A stretch of 64,000 bases of DNA, from contig JAHBYW010000001.1 in assembly GCA_019635755.1 (NCBI GenBank), positions 620,001 through 684,000 on the forward strand. Direction: 5' to 3'. The stretch is from Rhizobiaceae bacterium. Its GTDB lineage: Bacteria > Pseudomonadota > Alphaproteobacteria > Rhizobiales > Rhizobiaceae. The first letter of the stretch is position 1, and each line of letters begins with the position of its first letter. This document shows, in pieces, positions 51,094-60,924 of this stretch. The position numbers and the translations under genes are program-made. Under the pieces are notes generated by a model. That model ran no database searches and was not told the DNA's origin. It saw only the letters and a program-made list of their open reading frames with translations.

Positions 51094-51975
51094 ATGCCAC
51101 ACCACCTCATCGACGCGCTGGTCGGCGCGGCCGCGGCCCTCGTATTGCCTGCCACCGCCGCCGGGATCGCCCACAATGTCACTCTGGCCAGCGACATAGC
51201 GGCCACCGTCGAGGTGCGGACGGTCTCACTCGAATTCCCCGTTCCCGGCGAGTTCCTGAAGGATGCCATTCCGGCGGCTTCCCCGGTCGAAAAAGTGAAC
51301 GTCGGCGGCTTCCGGATTATGAAGCAGCAGGTCGGTGCCGCAGCGTACGCGCTATGCGTCAGCGATAGCGCATGCGAACCCGCCGACAGCGCGGGCCACA
51401 CGGGAGAGGACGTGCCCGTCACCGGCGTAAACTACCGGGACGCGGTTGCATTTGCTGAGTGGTATTCTCGGGCGACAGGCTATCCGTGGCGGCTTCCAAC
51501 CGCGGAAGAAGCAGCTGCCGCTGCTGGCGAGCGCTTCGCAGGAGACGCATTCTCAGCCGCGGCTGACGATCCGGCCAATCCCGCGGTCGCCTGGCTGCGC
51601 CGCTACCGGGAAGAAGCAGCGGCGAAGCGTCCGGCCGATCCTGCAATCAAGGTGCGCGGTTACTACGGCGTGAACGCGAACGGGATCGAAGACTTCGGCG
51701 GCAACGTCTGGGAGTGGACTTCAACCTGCTACTCGCGGACGACGCTGGCGAAGGATGGAGCAGTCGAATCCCGTACCGACAACTGCGGCGTCCGCGTGCT
51801 CGAAGGCCTGCACCGGGCGTACATGTCGGGCTTCGTGCGGGACGGGAAGAGCGGTGGATGCTCCGTTGGGACACCGCCCCAGCATCTGGGCTTCCGCCTC
51901 GTCCGCGACGACTCGCCACTCGCCCACGCCCGGCTCGCAGCCGTGCGGGCGTGGGAACGTGCGACAGGCTCATGA
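51094..51975 (+). CDS. nirV: NirV-like formylglycine-generating-enzyme family protein
   Basis: 293 residues. Signal-like N-terminus (LVGAAAALVLPATAAGIA), then the SUMF1/FGE fold: VNVGGFRIMKQQVGAAAYALCV, DVPVTGVNYRDAVAFAEWYSRATGYPWRLPTAEE, IEDFGGNVWEWTSTCYS and LHRAYMSGFVRDGKSGGCSVGTPPQHLGFRLVRD. NirV accompanies nirK in many alphaproteobacteria; its role in maturation is not established. Confidence 0.9.
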   Translation: MPHHLIDALVGAAAALVLPATAAGIAHNVTLASDIAATVEVRTVSLEFPVPGEFLKDAIPAASPVEKVNVGGFRIMKQQVGAAAYALCVSDSACEPADSAGHTGEDVPVTGVNYRDAVAFAEWYSRATGYPWRLPTAEEAAAAAGERFAGDAFSAAADDPANPAVAWLRRYREEAAAKRPADPAIKVRGYYGVNANGIEDFGGNVWEWTSTCYSRTTLAKDGAVESRTDNCGVRVLEGLHRAYMSGFVRDGKSGGCSVGTPPQHLGFRLVRDDSPLAHARLAAVRAWERATGS

Positions 51976-52031
51976 ACGCGGCCCTCCCCTCCCCACCGTC
52001 CAGACGCTCATGGATTCAGCAAGGAACGACG

Positions 52032-52310
52032 ATGAAGGATTCGCAACCATTGGATGTCAGGCCGCCCTCCGAGGAAGCGCCTGGCGGCGCCGACGTTTTG
52101 CACGGGACGCACTCTGCGATCGGCGTCGCGCTGGCGCTTCTCGACGAGCTTCTCCAGCTTCTTCCGGAACGGCCCGACCCGGCGGCATGGAAGGAGGTCG
52201 AAGATGTGCTGCGCGAGATACGCGACCTGGCGGGAACGGGTCTTCGCATCGTCAGAACGGCTGTCGAGGCGTCTGCCGATCCGAACGAGTCGCGAAGCGG
52301 TCCCCTCTGA
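52032..52310 (+). CDS. Hypothetical small helical protein, paralogue 1 of a tandem pair
   Basis: 92 residues. Core SAIGVALALLDELLQLLPERPDPAAWKEVEDVLREIRDLAGTG aligns with DAIVIVLALLGELDELMPDEPDRSAFMEIADLFEDVSGFAAVG of the next gene. Cytoplasmic, no Cys cluster. No family recognised; between nirV and nnrS, so a nitric-oxide or denitrification accessory role is likely. Confidence 0.7.
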   Translation: MKDSQPLDVRPPSEEAPGGADVLHGTHSAIGVALALLDELLQLLPERPDPAAWKEVEDVLREIRDLAGTGLRIVRTAVEASADPNESRSGPL

Positions 52311-52372
52311 ACGTAGCCGGGCCGCACCCAGCTGCGCAGACGCCGCCCGAGCTCAGGTTTGGAGATAGTAAA

Positions 52373-52750
52373 ATGGGAAGTCATGTCCGCCGAATTCCTT
52401 CGGACCTCGTCCAGCCTTTCGAGAGCATGCCTTCGCTCGTCGAAAGGCTTCGCCAGGAGATATCGGAAGCGCGCCTTGACTGCGGCTGCAGGGAGACAGC
52501 GAACGAAATGCTCGACCGCCTCGACGCCGAGGACGAGCTGGTGCGGCGGGGTTCCGGACTCGCGGACGCACGGCGCATGCGCGACGCGATCGTCATCGTG
52601 CTCGCCCTTCTCGGAGAACTGGACGAGCTGATGCCTGACGAGCCCGACCGGTCCGCGTTCATGGAGATCGCCGACCTGTTCGAGGACGTGTCCGGCTTCG
52701 CGGCGGTCGGCGCGCAGGCAGCTCGGAAGGCTGCGGGAGAAGGCAGATGA
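52373..52750 (+). CDS. Hypothetical small helical protein, paralogue 2 of a tandem pair
   Basis: 125 residues. N-terminal extension (SLVERLRQEISEARLDCGCRETANEMLDRLDAEDELVRRG) before the shared 40-residue core. GGAG precedes the ATG. Stop overlaps the nnrS ATG (ATGA), so it is co-translated with nnrS. Function unknown. Confidence 0.7.
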   Translation: MGSHVRRIPSDLVQPFESMPSLVERLRQEISEARLDCGCRETANEMLDRLDAEDELVRRGSGLADARRMRDAIVIVLALLGELDELMPDEPDRSAFMEIADLFEDVSGFAAVGAQAARKAAGEGR

Positions 52751-53991
52751 GTCCTGATGCCGCTTCAGCCGGGACCGACAGGTCGGTGCTTCGCTCGCTG
52801 CGCAGAGCGGGCGACACGTCGCGAGACGGGAGAGGCCGCGTGGCAGGCATGCCGCCGATCCTCCAGTACGGGTTCAGGCCATTCTTCTTCCTGGCGGCTC
52901 TCTACGCGGGCGTCGCCATCCCGGCATGGCTGTCGATGTATTTCTCCGGGCAGGCGTTGCCCGGACCGTTTCCTGGCCTCCGATGGCATGCCCACGAGAT
53001 GCTCTTCGGCTACCTGCAGGCGGTCGTCGCAGGATTCGTTCTGACGGCCATCCCGAACTGGACGGGGCGGCTGCCTCTTAGCGGCTGGCCACTGGCCGGC
53101 CTGGTCCTGCTCTGGACGGCAGGGCGCGTGGCTTGCGCCGTCGTCCCCGATCCCATCGTGGCGATGGCCTTCGATGCAGGGTTCCCGGCCGTTCTGGCTT
53201 TCGCCGTCTGGCGGGAAGTCGTGGCCGGCCGCAATTGGAAGAACGCGCCTGTGGCCGTGATGATCTCGCTCTTCGGGATGGCGAACCTGCTCGACCACGC
53301 CGCCAACCTCGATCTCGTCGATCACGGCACGGGCATACGCGTGGCTCTGGCCACGATCGCCATGCTGCTCGCCCTCATCGGCGGCCGCATCGTTCCGAGC
53401 TTTACGCGTAACTGGCTCGTCAAGCAGGGCGGCACGGTCCTGCCTGCGAGCTTCGGTCTGCTCGACAAGGCGGCGCTGGCCACCACCGCCACGGCCTGCA
53501 TGGCGTGGGTCGCCGTCCCAGGGGCGACCCTGACCGGACTCACACTTGTCCTGGCAGGAATGCTGCTCGGTGCACGGCTGTCGCGCTGGCGCGGTCACCG
53601 GACGGCGGTCGAGCCGATCGTGCTCGTCCTCCATGTCGGCTATGGCTGGCTTGCCGTGGCCCTGGCTTTGCTCGGCCTGGCATCCGTCGCGGGAATTCCT
53701 GAAAGCGCGGCACTGCACGCGTTGACCGCCGGGGCGATCGGGACGATGACGCTGGCCGTCATGACCCGTGCCAGCCTCGGCCATACCGGACACGAGATCG
53801 TCGCGGACCGATCCGTCGTCGCTTCCTATGCTGCCGTCACCGCCGGGGCGATCCTTCGTGTCTCCGCGCCGTTCGCCGGGGACTGGTATGCTCCGATGCT
53901 GATTGGAGGCGGGGCATTGTGGAGTGCAGCCTTCCTGCTGTTTGCCATCCGGTACGCGCCGATCCTCTGGGGCCGCCGATTGAACGCCTAA
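52747..53991 (+). CDS. nnrS: NnrS family membrane protein
   Basis: 414 residues, about twelve membrane helices. Family segments: ILQYGFRPFFFLAALYAG, WHAHEMLFGYLQAVVAGFVLTAIPNWTGRLPLSGW, GGRIVPSFTRNWLVKQG and ALHALTAGAIGTMTLAVMTRASLGHTGHE. NnrS is a haem- and copper-containing protein that eases nitric oxide stress during denitrification. The start could be later (an internal Met precedes PPILQYG); 52747 keeps the ATGA coupling. Confidence 0.92.
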   Translation: MSPDAASAGTDRSVLRSLRRAGDTSRDGRGRVAGMPPILQYGFRPFFFLAALYAGVAIPAWLSMYFSGQALPGPFPGLRWHAHEMLFGYLQAVVAGFVLTAIPNWTGRLPLSGWPLAGLVLLWTAGRVACAVVPDPIVAMAFDAGFPAVLAFAVWREVVAGRNWKNAPVAVMISLFGMANLLDHAANLDLVDHGTGIRVALATIAMLLALIGGRIVPSFTRNWLVKQGGTVLPASFGLLDKAALATTATACMAWVAVPGATLTGLTLVLAGMLLGARLSRWRGHRTAVEPIVLVLHVGYGWLAVALALLGLASVAGIPESAALHALTAGAIGTMTLAVMTRASLGHTGHEIVADRSVVASYAAVTAGAILRVSAPFAGDWYAPMLIGGGALWSAAFLLFAIRYAPILWGRRLNA

Positions 53992-54031
53992 GGCAAATCT
54001 CGTCGGCTGACAAATTAGGTATTGAAATTAC

Positions 54032-54055
54032 CACTTAAGGCGCTAGCCTCAAGTG
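54032..54055. promoter_or_regulatory. Long palindrome upstream of napE
   Basis: Arms CACTTAAGGC and GCCTCAAGTG match at nine of ten positions around GCTA, 47 bases before napE. A weaker GGTA/TACC repeat at 54018-54032 adjoins it. The sequence does not look like the FNR/NnrR site of nirK, so nap is probably under a different regulator. Confidence 0.5.
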
Positions 54056-54101
54056 CGTGGCTGGCGCGTGCGCCCAGCCGTCCAAGGCACATGAGGACGT
54101 C

Positions 54102-54299
54102 ATGACCCAGGACAGCGAAACCGCACTTTCCATGCCGGAACCTTCGCGGGCGAAAGTTAGACGGCGGGAACTTCTCGCGTTCCTGGCGCTCGCCTTCGGC
54201 ATCTGGCCCGTTGTGGCAGTCGGCGTTGTTGGTGGCTACGGCTTGCTCGTTTGGATGTACCAGATCGTCTACGGGCCGCCCGGCCCTCCGGGAGGTTGA
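54102..54299 (+). CDS. napE: Periplasmic nitrate reductase, NapE protein
   Basis: 65 residues with one membrane helix (LLAFLALAFGIWPVVAVGVVGGYGLLVWMYQIVYGPPGPPG), the usual NapE build. First gene of napEDABC. The ATG at 54102 keeps the standard length. Role unclear in the family. Confidence 0.88.
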   Translation: MTQDSETALSMPEPSRAKVRRRELLAFLALAFGIWPVVAVGVVGGYGLLVWMYQIVYGPPGPPGG

Positions 54300-54301
54300 T
54301 C

Positions 54302-54607
54302 ATGCCTGATCGCACCTCAGTGACGCGTCGATCATTTATCACCGGAGCTCCTGCCCCTGCTCATCACATATCGAGCGCGGTGGTTGTGGCCTTCCCCGAG
54401 CGACGCGCGCAACTGTCGAAGCAGTTGGCGAAAATCGCCGGGGTGGAGGTTCATGCGAGCGAAGGCAGCCGGATAGTGTTGACGATCGAGGGAACGAGCA
54501 GCGGCTCGCTCGGTGAGACCTTGGTCCGGATTTCCGCGATGGACGGCGTGATCTCGGCGAACATGGTGTTCGAGCATATAGATGACAGCGAGGCGCGCGC
54601 GACATGA
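54302..54607 (+). CDS. napD: NapD, chaperone for the NapA Tat signal
   Basis: 101 residues, small ferredoxin-like fold: [44 protein letters not shown] and [18 protein letters not shown]. It binds the NapA twin-arginine signal and holds it until the cofactor is in place. Stop overlaps napA (ATGA). Confidence 0.9.
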   Translation: MPDRTSVTRRSFITGAPAPAHHISSAVVVAFPERRAQLSKQLAKIAGVEVHASEGSRIVLTIEGTSSGSLGETLVRISAMDGVISANMVFEHIDDSEARAT

Positions 54608-57105
54608 CGACCACGATCAACCGTCGCGACCTCCTAAAGGCACATGCTGCCTCGCTGGCGGCCGCTTCCGCAGGGATCGCGCTTCCCGCCGCCGCCCAGC
54701 CCGTTCCGGGCGGCGTGGAGGCGCTCGAGATCAAGTGGTCGAAGGCGCCTTGCCGCTTCTGCGGCACAGGCTGCGGCGTGATGGTCGGCGTGAAGGACGG
54801 CCACGTCGTCGCCACCCACGGCGACATGCAGGCCGAAGTCAACCGAGGCCTCAACTGCGTGAAGGGCTATTTCCTCTCCAAAATCATGTACGGCGAGGAC
54901 CGTCTGACCACCCCGCTGATGCGCAAGCGTGGAGGCGTGTACGACAAGGACGGCGAGTTCGAGCCCGTGTCCTGGGACGAGGCCTTCGACCTGATGGCCG
55001 AGAAGTGCAAGGCGGTGCTGCGGGAGAAGGGCCCCGAGGCCGTCGGCATGTTCGGCTCCGGACAGTGGACGATCTACGAGGGCTATGCCGCAACCAAGCT
55101 GATGCGGGCCGGTTTCCGCTCCAACAATCTCGATCCCAACGCGCGCCACTGCATGGCCTCGGCCGCCGTGGCCTTCATGCGCACCTTCGGCATGGACGAG
55201 CCGATGGGCTGCTACGACGATTTCGAGCATGCCGACGCCTTCGTGCTGTGGGGCTCGAACATGGCGGAGATGCACCCGATCCTGTGGACGCGGGTCGCCG
55301 ACCGCAGGCTGGGGCATCCGCATGTCCGCTGCGCCGTGCTGTCGACCTTCACCCATCGCTCGATGGACCTCGCCGACATACCGATCGTCTTCAAGCCCGG
55401 CACAGACCTCGCGATCCTGAACTACATCGCCAACCACATCATCCAGACCGGACGCGTCAACGAGCAGTTCGTACGCGACCACGCCGTCTTCATGAGCGGG
55501 GCGACCGACATCGGATACGGGCTTCGTCCCGACAACCCTGTCGAGATGGCGGCCAAGGGCGCTGCCGACCCGGGAAAGACGGAAGCCATCGACTTCGACG
55601 CGTTCAGGGCCATGGTCGCCGACTACTCGCTCGACATTGTGTCGGAACTCTCGGGCGTTGAGCCCGAGTTCCTGGAGGAATTGGCGGAGCTCTACGCCAA
55701 CCCCGACGTGAAGGTCATGTCCCTGTGGACGATGGGTTTCAACCAGCATGTCCGGGGCGTGTGGGCCAATCAGATGGTCTACAACATCCACCTTCTCACC
55801 GGGAAAATCTCCGAGCCGGGCAACAGCCCGTTCTCGCTGACAGGCCAGCCCTCGGCGTGCGGCACCGCGCGCGAGGTCGGCACCTTCGCCCATCGCCTGC
55901 CCGCCGACATGGTGGTGACCAATCCCGAGCACCGTCACCACGCCGAGGAGATCTGGCGGCTGCCGCACGGTCTCCTGCCCGACAAGGTCGGTTTTCACGC
56001 GGTTCAGCAGGACCGCATGCTGAAGGACGGCAAGCTCAATTTTTACTGGGTGCAGGTCAACAACAACGTCCAGGCCGCGCCCAACAACTCGAACGAGACG
56101 TATCCCGGGTACCGCAACCCCGAAAACTTCATTGTCGTCTCCGATGCCTATCCGACCGTGACGGCATTGTCGGCCGACGTCATCCTGCCCGCCGCGATGT
56201 GGGTTGAGAAGGAAGGCGCCTACGGCAATGCGGAGCGGCGGACCCATGTCTGGAGACAGCTGGTTAACGCCCCGGGCGAGGCCCGTTCGGACCTGTGGCA
56301 GCTCGCCGAATTTGCCAAGCGCTTCACCACCGATGACGTGTGGCCGTCCGACCTCCTCGACGCCCATCCGGACTACAAGGGCAAGACCCTGTTCGACGTG
56401 CTGTTCCGGAATGGCAAGGTCGACCGCTTCCCGCTTTCGGACCTCGACTCCGAGTACGAGAACCGAGAATCCAGGGAATGCGGGTTTTATCTCCAGAAAG
56501 GCCTTTTCGAGGAATACGCCGAGTTCGGCAGGGGGCACGGGCACGACCTCGCCCCCTTCGACACCTACCATCAGGTGCGCGGCCTGCGCTGGCCTGTCGT
56601 CGACGGCAAGGAGACGAAGTGGCGCTACCGCGAAGGTCTCGACCCCTACGTGAAGCCGGGGGAAGGGGTGAAGTTCTACGGCAGGCCGGACGGCAAGGCC
56701 GTGATCCTCGCCGTGCCCTATGAGCCCCCGGCGGAATCCCCGGACGACGAGTTCGACGTCTGGCTGGTGACCGGAAGGGTGCTGGAGCACTGGCATTCGG
56801 GCTCGATGACAATGCGCGTGCCGGAGCTCTACAAGGCTTTCCCTGGCGCGGTCTGCTTCATGAACGCCGACGACGCGCGGAGGCGCGCCATCAACCCGGG
56901 GGCCGAGGTGCGCGTCGTGTCCCGACGCGGAGAGATCAGGGTTCGCGTCGAGACGCGGGGGCGCAACCGCATGCCCCGCGGCGTGGTCTTCGTGCCTTGG
57001 TTCGACGCGAGTAAGCTGATCAACAAGGTGACGCTCGACGCTACCGACCCGATCTCCAAGCAGACGGATTTCAAGAAATGCGCGGTCAAGGTCATCCCCG
57101 TCTGA
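54604..57105 (+). CDS. napA: Periplasmic nitrate reductase catalytic subunit
   Basis: 833 residues; reduces nitrate to nitrite. Tat signal ([27 protein letters not shown]), 4Fe-4S motif [17 protein letters not shown] ... GLNCVKGYF, and molybdenum-ligand Cys183 in NARHCMASA. The molybdopterin-dinucleotide binding C-terminal domain begins near residue 710 ([22 protein letters not shown]). Overlaps napB by 28 bases. Confidence 0.97.
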   Translation: MTTTINRRDLLKAHAASLAAASAGIALPAAAQPVPGGVEALEIKWSKAPCRFCGTGCGVMVGVKDGHVVATHGDMQAEVNRGLNCVKGYFLSKIMYGEDRLTTPLMRKRGGVYDKDGEFEPVSWDEAFDLMAEKCKAVLREKGPEAVGMFGSGQWTIYEGYAATKLMRAGFRSNNLDPNARHCMASAAVAFMRTFGMDEPMGCYDDFEHADAFVLWGSNMAEMHPILWTRVADRRLGHPHVRCAVLSTFTHRSMDLADIPIVFKPGTDLAILNYIANHIIQTGRVNEQFVRDHAVFMSGATDIGYGLRPDNPVEMAAKGAADPGKTEAIDFDAFRAMVADYSLDIVSELSGVEPEFLEELAELYANPDVKVMSLWTMGFNQHVRGVWANQMVYNIHLLTGKISEPGNSPFSLTGQPSACGTAREVGTFAHRLPADMVVTNPEHRHHAEEIWRLPHGLLPDKVGFHAVQQDRMLKDGKLNFYWVQVNNNVQAAPNNSNETYPGYRNPENFIVVSDAYPTVTALSADVILPAAMWVEKEGAYGNAERRTHVWRQLVNAPGEARSDLWQLAEFAKRFTTDDVWPSDLLDAHPDYKGKTLFDVLFRNGKVDRFPLSDLDSEYENRESRECGFYLQKGLFEEYAEFGRGHGHDLAPFDTYHQVRGLRWPVVDGKETKWRYREGLDPYVKPGEGVKFYGRPDGKAVILAVPYEPPAESPDDEFDVWLVTGRVLEHWHSGSMTMRVPELYKAFPGAVCFMNADDARRRAINPGAEVRVVSRRGEIRVRVETRGRNRMPRGVVFVPWFDASKLINKVTLDATDPISKQTDFKKCAVKVIPV

Positions 57106-57575
57106 CGCGCCGCGTGCGCGCCATCCTCGTCGCAGTGCTCGCCATCGCCGCCGGCTCGGCGGCATTCGCCCAGATGACCGCCGAGATCGTCCCGCCGCTC
57201 ACCGGAGCGGGCCAGCCGATGGAGGAAGTGCCCGCGGGACCGATCCCGAAATGGACCGTCGACGACATCCGCAGGATGCGCGCCTATCCGGATCAGCCTC
57301 CCGTCATTCCACACTCGGTCGAGGGCTATCAGCTTTCCGTCAACACGAACCGCTGCCTGTCATGCCACAAGCGCGAGTTCACGGAAGGCTCGGGCGCGCC
57401 GATGATCAGCGTCACCCACTACATGACGCGCGAGGGCCAGATGCTCGCGGACGTCTCGCCGCGACGGTATTTCTGCACGGCCTGCCATGTCCCCCAGGCG
57501 GACACCGCGCCGCTCATCGGCAACACCTTCACCGACATGAGCGAGCTGGGCGTCGGCCACGCGGGAGACGAATAG
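57078..57575 (+). CDS. napB: Periplasmic nitrate reductase electron-transfer subunit, dihaem cytochrome c
   Basis: 165 residues. Signal peptide ([18 protein letters not shown]), then two CxxCH haem sites ([11 protein letters not shown] and [20 protein letters not shown]). Passes electrons from NapC to NapA. The start lies inside napA; a Met further in is possible. Confidence 0.95.
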   Translation: MRGQGHPRLTRRVRAILVAVLAIAAGSAAFAQMTAEIVPPLTGAGQPMEEVPAGPIPKWTVDDIRRMRAYPDQPPVIPHSVEGYQLSVNTNRCLSCHKREFTEGSGAPMISVTHYMTREGQMLADVSPRRYFCTACHVPQADTAPLIGNTFTDMSELGVGHAGDE

Positions 57576-58331
57576 ATGTGGTCGCGCCTCAAGGCGGTCG
57601 CGCTCTGGTGTTGGAAGATTCTTTCGACACCGGCGGCAACGCTCAGCTTGGGCTTCCTGACGCTTGGCGGCTTCCTCGGGGGCGTGATCTTCTGGGGCGC
57701 GTTCAACACCGCCCTTGAACTCACCAACACGGAAGAGTTCTGCATCTCCTGCCACGAGATGGAGGCCAACGTCTACGAGGAGTTGACGCGGACTGTCCAC
57801 TTCTCGAACCGTTCAGGCGTGCGTGCGTCATGCCCGGACTGCCATGTGCCACACGAATGGACCGACAAGATCGCCCGCAAGATGCAGGCATCGAAGGAGG
57901 TATGGGGCAAGATTTTCGGCACCATCAACACGCGCCGCAAGTTCCTCGATCACCGCCTCGAACTCGCCCAGCACGAATGGGCGCGGCTGAAGGCCAACGA
58001 CAGCCTCGAGTGCCGCAACTGCCATTCTTCCGTTGCGATGGATCTCTCCAAACAGACCGAACGGGCAGCGACGATCCATACCCGCTACCTCCTCTCCGGC
58101 GAGGCGACCTGCATCGATTGCCACAAGGGCATCGCGCACGAACTGCCGAACATGGAAGGCGTCGATCCGGGCTGGAAGGTTCCGCCCGAGCTGCAGGGCG
58201 AGGAATTGCCGCAGGCCTCAGTCTTCGACCGTCTGGAACGGCTGGCACGCTCGCCGCACCGGATGATGTGGAGTCTGGACAGTACAAGTTCGACCGCTTC
58301 CGGCGGGCCGTCCTTATCGGTGCAGGACTGA
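57576..58331 (+). CDS. napC: NapC/NirT tetrahaem cytochrome c, quinol dehydrogenase
   Basis: 251 residues. N-terminal membrane anchor ([22 protein letters not shown]) and four CxxCH sites ([29 protein letters not shown]). Oxidises membrane quinol and feeds NapB. Starts directly after the napB stop. No napF, G, H or K genes follow. Confidence 0.96.
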   Translation: MWSRLKAVALWCWKILSTPAATLSLGFLTLGGFLGGVIFWGAFNTALELTNTEEFCISCHEMEANVYEELTRTVHFSNRSGVRASCPDCHVPHEWTDKIARKMQASKEVWGKIFGTINTRRKFLDHRLELAQHEWARLKANDSLECRNCHSSVAMDLSKQTERAATIHTRYLLSGEATCIDCHKGIAHELPNMEGVDPGWKVPPELQGEELPQASVFDRLERLARSPHRMMWSLDSTSSTASGGPSLSVQD

Positions 58332-58441
58332 CCGCGCGGGATAGCCGCTCCCCGCGGCATGCCAACTACACAAACCTATTCAGAATCTTAACGCCTGACC
58401 GCTACCGTTCTCGTTCTCCTTGGCATGTAAGCGGGAGCGCA

Positions 58442-60370
58442 GTGACGACGGAGGATGAAGGAGGCGCCAATGCTCGCCTCGCCCGAATTTCGGGCGAGTT
58501 CGCAGACGCGCGTACCGAAAGCCGATACCGCCATGAGTTGCAACCCGAGATGTCGCGGCAGGCTCGGCTCCTGTTCGTGATCGGGACGGTGGCAGGCGCG
58601 CTCTTGCTGTTCTGGTCCCTCCTCTTCCCGCATCCTCATGACGCGATAGGGATACCCGCCAAGTCCGTCATTGTGGCTGCATCGGGATTGGCGTTCGTCC
58701 TGGCGTGGAAGTTTCAGGGCCGCCACGTCGCGCTGCTGGCTGCGGTCTGGCAGTTCGTCGTCGCGGGCGCTCTCGCGGCGGCCGCCGTGCGCCATCCGTC
58801 CACAGCTGTCGGCGCGATCTTCGTCTTGCCTGCCATCTACTACCTGGCTGCGCCGACGACATTCCGGATGGCGTTGGCGTCGGGGGCGGCCTCAAGCGCC
58901 CTGATGTATTCAATCTACGTCGCAGCTGGGTGGTCCCCCGAGGAGAATGCCCTGCTCGCGGCGGCTCTGGTCGCCTTGAACCTGATCCTGGTTCCACTCA
59001 AGTCGCGGTCGGACCGTCTTCTCCGGAGGGAGTGGGCGACAGCATCGGCGCATCGCAAAGCCCAAGAGGACCTTGCCGAAAGCCGGACACTCCTGGAACG
59101 GACTTTCGAGGCTGTGCCAATCCCGCTTGCGGTGACGTCGGTCGCCACAGGAGAGATCGTACGGGCGAACGCGGCAACGGCTCGTTTCCTGGATGCAGAT
59201 GGGGACCTGCTGGGCAGGAAGGCCTCTGACTTCTACGTGGACCCGAGCGAGCGCGGGGGGATGGCAGAGGGGCTCCGCCGCGAAGGCGGAGTGAACGAGT
59301 TCCGGACGCGCATGATCGCGGCAGGCGCACGCGTCAGGTCGGTCATTCTCGCGGCGAGCCGCGTCTCGCTCGGGACCGGCGAAGAACACATGGTGGCCTG
59401 CCTGATGGACGTGACCGACGCGGAGGAAAGGGAACGGCGGCTTCGGCTTGCGGAGGCGGAATACCGGGCCCACTTCGAGAATTCCGTCGTGGGTATCTAC
59501 CGTTCGTCGCCTGAAGGCAGGATGCTGAGGGCGAACCCCGCCCTTGTGAGGTTCAACGGGTACGATACAGAAGAAGAGCTGATCCGATCCGTCAACGACA
59601 TTGCCGAGGAGTGGTACGTCGAACCGGGCCGCCGCGATCACTGGATGAGCCTCATGCAAGAACGTGGTCTGGTGACCGACTTTGTGTCGGAAGTCTACCG
59701 TCACGGGAGCCGCGAACGTGTCTGGATCTCCGAGAACGGCTGGGTCGTACGCGGATCCGATGGGGAGCCGCTCCACTTCGAGGGGACCGTCGTCGAAATC
59801 ACCGAACGCAAGCGTGTCGAGGCAGAGACCGAGCGTATGGCGCGTCATGACCCGCTCACCGATCTGCCCAACAGGCGGTTCCTCGACGAACGCCTCGCCC
59901 AGGCCGTGGGGTCTGTGCAGGGGTCGGGGGACGGTTTCGCCCTGATGTGCGTTGATCTCGACCGCTTCAAGCCCGTCAACGACGCCTTCGGACATCGGGC
60001 CGGCGACTTGCTACTGCGAGAAGCCGCCGTCAGGCTCGCGAAGGCTTGCCGCGAAGGCGACGTGGTCGCACGCGTCGGCGGGGACGAGTTCACCTTGCTT
60101 TTGCCGGGCCTCGTGCAACGGAGGCTCGTATCGTCCATCGCCGAGCGGATCGTCTCAGCGTTCGCTCGGCCGTTCGTGCTCGACGGCCCCCGGGCGATCG
60201 TAGGTGCCAGCATCGGCATCGTCATCGCGCCCGTGGACGGCGAGGAGAAGGACGATCTTCTCGCAAAGGCGGACGCCGCGCTCTATCGCGCGAAAGCCGC
60301 GGGCCGCGCGACCTACAGGTTTCACGGCGACGACGAATCCTCAGATCACGTGCAGGTGGGAACTGCCTAG
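58442..60370 (+). CDS. Membrane PAS-PAS-GGDEF diguanylate cyclase
   Basis: 642 residues. Five to six N-terminal helices (LLFVIGTVAGALLLFWSLLFP onward), a PAS domain near 210-330 (LLERTFEAVPIPLAVTSVATGEIVRANAA), a second PAS/PAC near 340-465 (YRAHFENSVVGIYRSSPEGRMLRANPALVRFNGYD), and a GGDEF domain with intact RVGGDEFTLL and DLDRFKPVND. The active-site motif suggests real cyclic-di-GMP synthesis. GTG at 58442 has GGGAG upstream; ATG 58550 is an alternative. Position after nap suggests a link of respiration to lifestyle, which is inference. Confidence 0.87.
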   Translation: MTTEDEGGANARLARISGEFADARTESRYRHELQPEMSRQARLLFVIGTVAGALLLFWSLLFPHPHDAIGIPAKSVIVAASGLAFVLAWKFQGRHVALLAAVWQFVVAGALAAAAVRHPSTAVGAIFVLPAIYYLAAPTTFRMALASGAASSALMYSIYVAAGWSPEENALLAAALVALNLILVPLKSRSDRLLRREWATASAHRKAQEDLAESRTLLERTFEAVPIPLAVTSVATGEIVRANAATARFLDADGDLLGRKASDFYVDPSERGGMAEGLRREGGVNEFRTRMIAAGARVRSVILAASRVSLGTGEEHMVACLMDVTDAEERERRLRLAEAEYRAHFENSVVGIYRSSPEGRMLRANPALVRFNGYDTEEELIRSVNDIAEEWYVEPGRRDHWMSLMQERGLVTDFVSEVYRHGSRERVWISENGWVVRGSDGEPLHFEGTVVEITERKRVEAETERMARHDPLTDLPNRRFLDERLAQAVGSVQGSGDGFALMCVDLDRFKPVNDAFGHRAGDLLLREAAVRLAKACREGDVVARVGGDEFTLLLPGLVQRRLVSSIAERIVSAFARPFVLDGPRAIVGASIGIVIAPVDGEEKDDLLAKADAALYRAKAAGRATYRFHGDDESSDHVQVGTA

Positions 60371-60402
60371 CCCGTCGCGGAACGGACAGGTATCGACCTG
60401 CC

Positions 60403-60660
60403 TTAGTCCAGCCTGAAGCGTTGGAGCACCCGTCTTGCCCCGTCGACGACGACGCGGAACCTCAGGTTCCCGTTCCAGAACGTCAGGCGGAACCGACCGT
60501 CATCCTCGGCAGTGCCGCACTCAAAGCGGCAGGTAATCGATCCTTCGCGGAGCATTGCGGGCACGGCGTCGGGGCGAAGCCGAAGCCCATCCGCCAGCGG
60601 CGCGGCATCGACGGTCGCCGTGCCGCCGTCGAAGGTCAGGCGCTCCGACTGCTCATCCAT
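60403..60660 (-). CDS. DUF6522-like small protein
   Basis: 85 residues: LTFDGGTATVDAAPLADGLRLRPDAVPAMLREGSITCRFECGTAEDDGRFRLTFWNGNLRFRVVVD. The DAAPLADGL / MREG-IT-ECG / EDDGRFRLTF pattern resembles DUF6522 proteins found near denitrification genes; match made from memory. Two Cys could bind metal or haem. Four bases separate it from the next gene upstream. Confidence 0.6.
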   Translation of the reverse strand: MDEQSERLTFDGGTATVDAAPLADGLRLRPDAVPAMLREGSITCRFECGTAEDDGRFRLTFWNGNLRFRVVVDGARRVLQRFRLD

Positions 60661-60664
60661 CGGT

Positions 60665-60874
60665 TCAACCTGTGCCCAACGATGTCGCGTCGAGCCAATC
60701 CTCGAGCAGTCGCCGGTCCTCCTTCGACAAGGAGGACCGGCGCACCAGGTTAGAAAACGTGTCGTCCGGATGGCAGGCTTCGTACCGACGCGATGTCTCC
60801 TCCAAAACCGCGTGGTCGGACCTCTGCGCGCTTTGGCCGCCCGCGCGGGCTTCCTGTCCATTCGTCCGGATCAT
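60665..60874 (-). CDS. Hypothetical protein, 69 residues
   Basis: MIRTNGQEARAGGQSAQRSDHAVLEETSRRYEACHPDDTFSNLVRRSSLSKEDRRLLEDWLD. AGGAGGG ahead of the ATG. Charged, helical, one Cys. No family recognised; probably transcribed with the pseudoazurin gene 50 bases upstream. Confidence 0.6.
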   Translation of the reverse strand: MIRTNGQEARAGGQSAQRSDHAVLEETSRRYEACHPDDTFSNLVRRSSLSKEDRRLLEDWLDATSLGTG

Positions 60875-60924
60875 CGCTTTCCCTCCTGGCCCGGACCCCT
60901 CGAAATCCGGGCTGTCCGCAGGGT

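Noticed and set aside
54634-57165. 843-residue open frame antisense to napA
   Set aside because: Covers a fully conserved gene; composition is that of a reverse-complement shadow.
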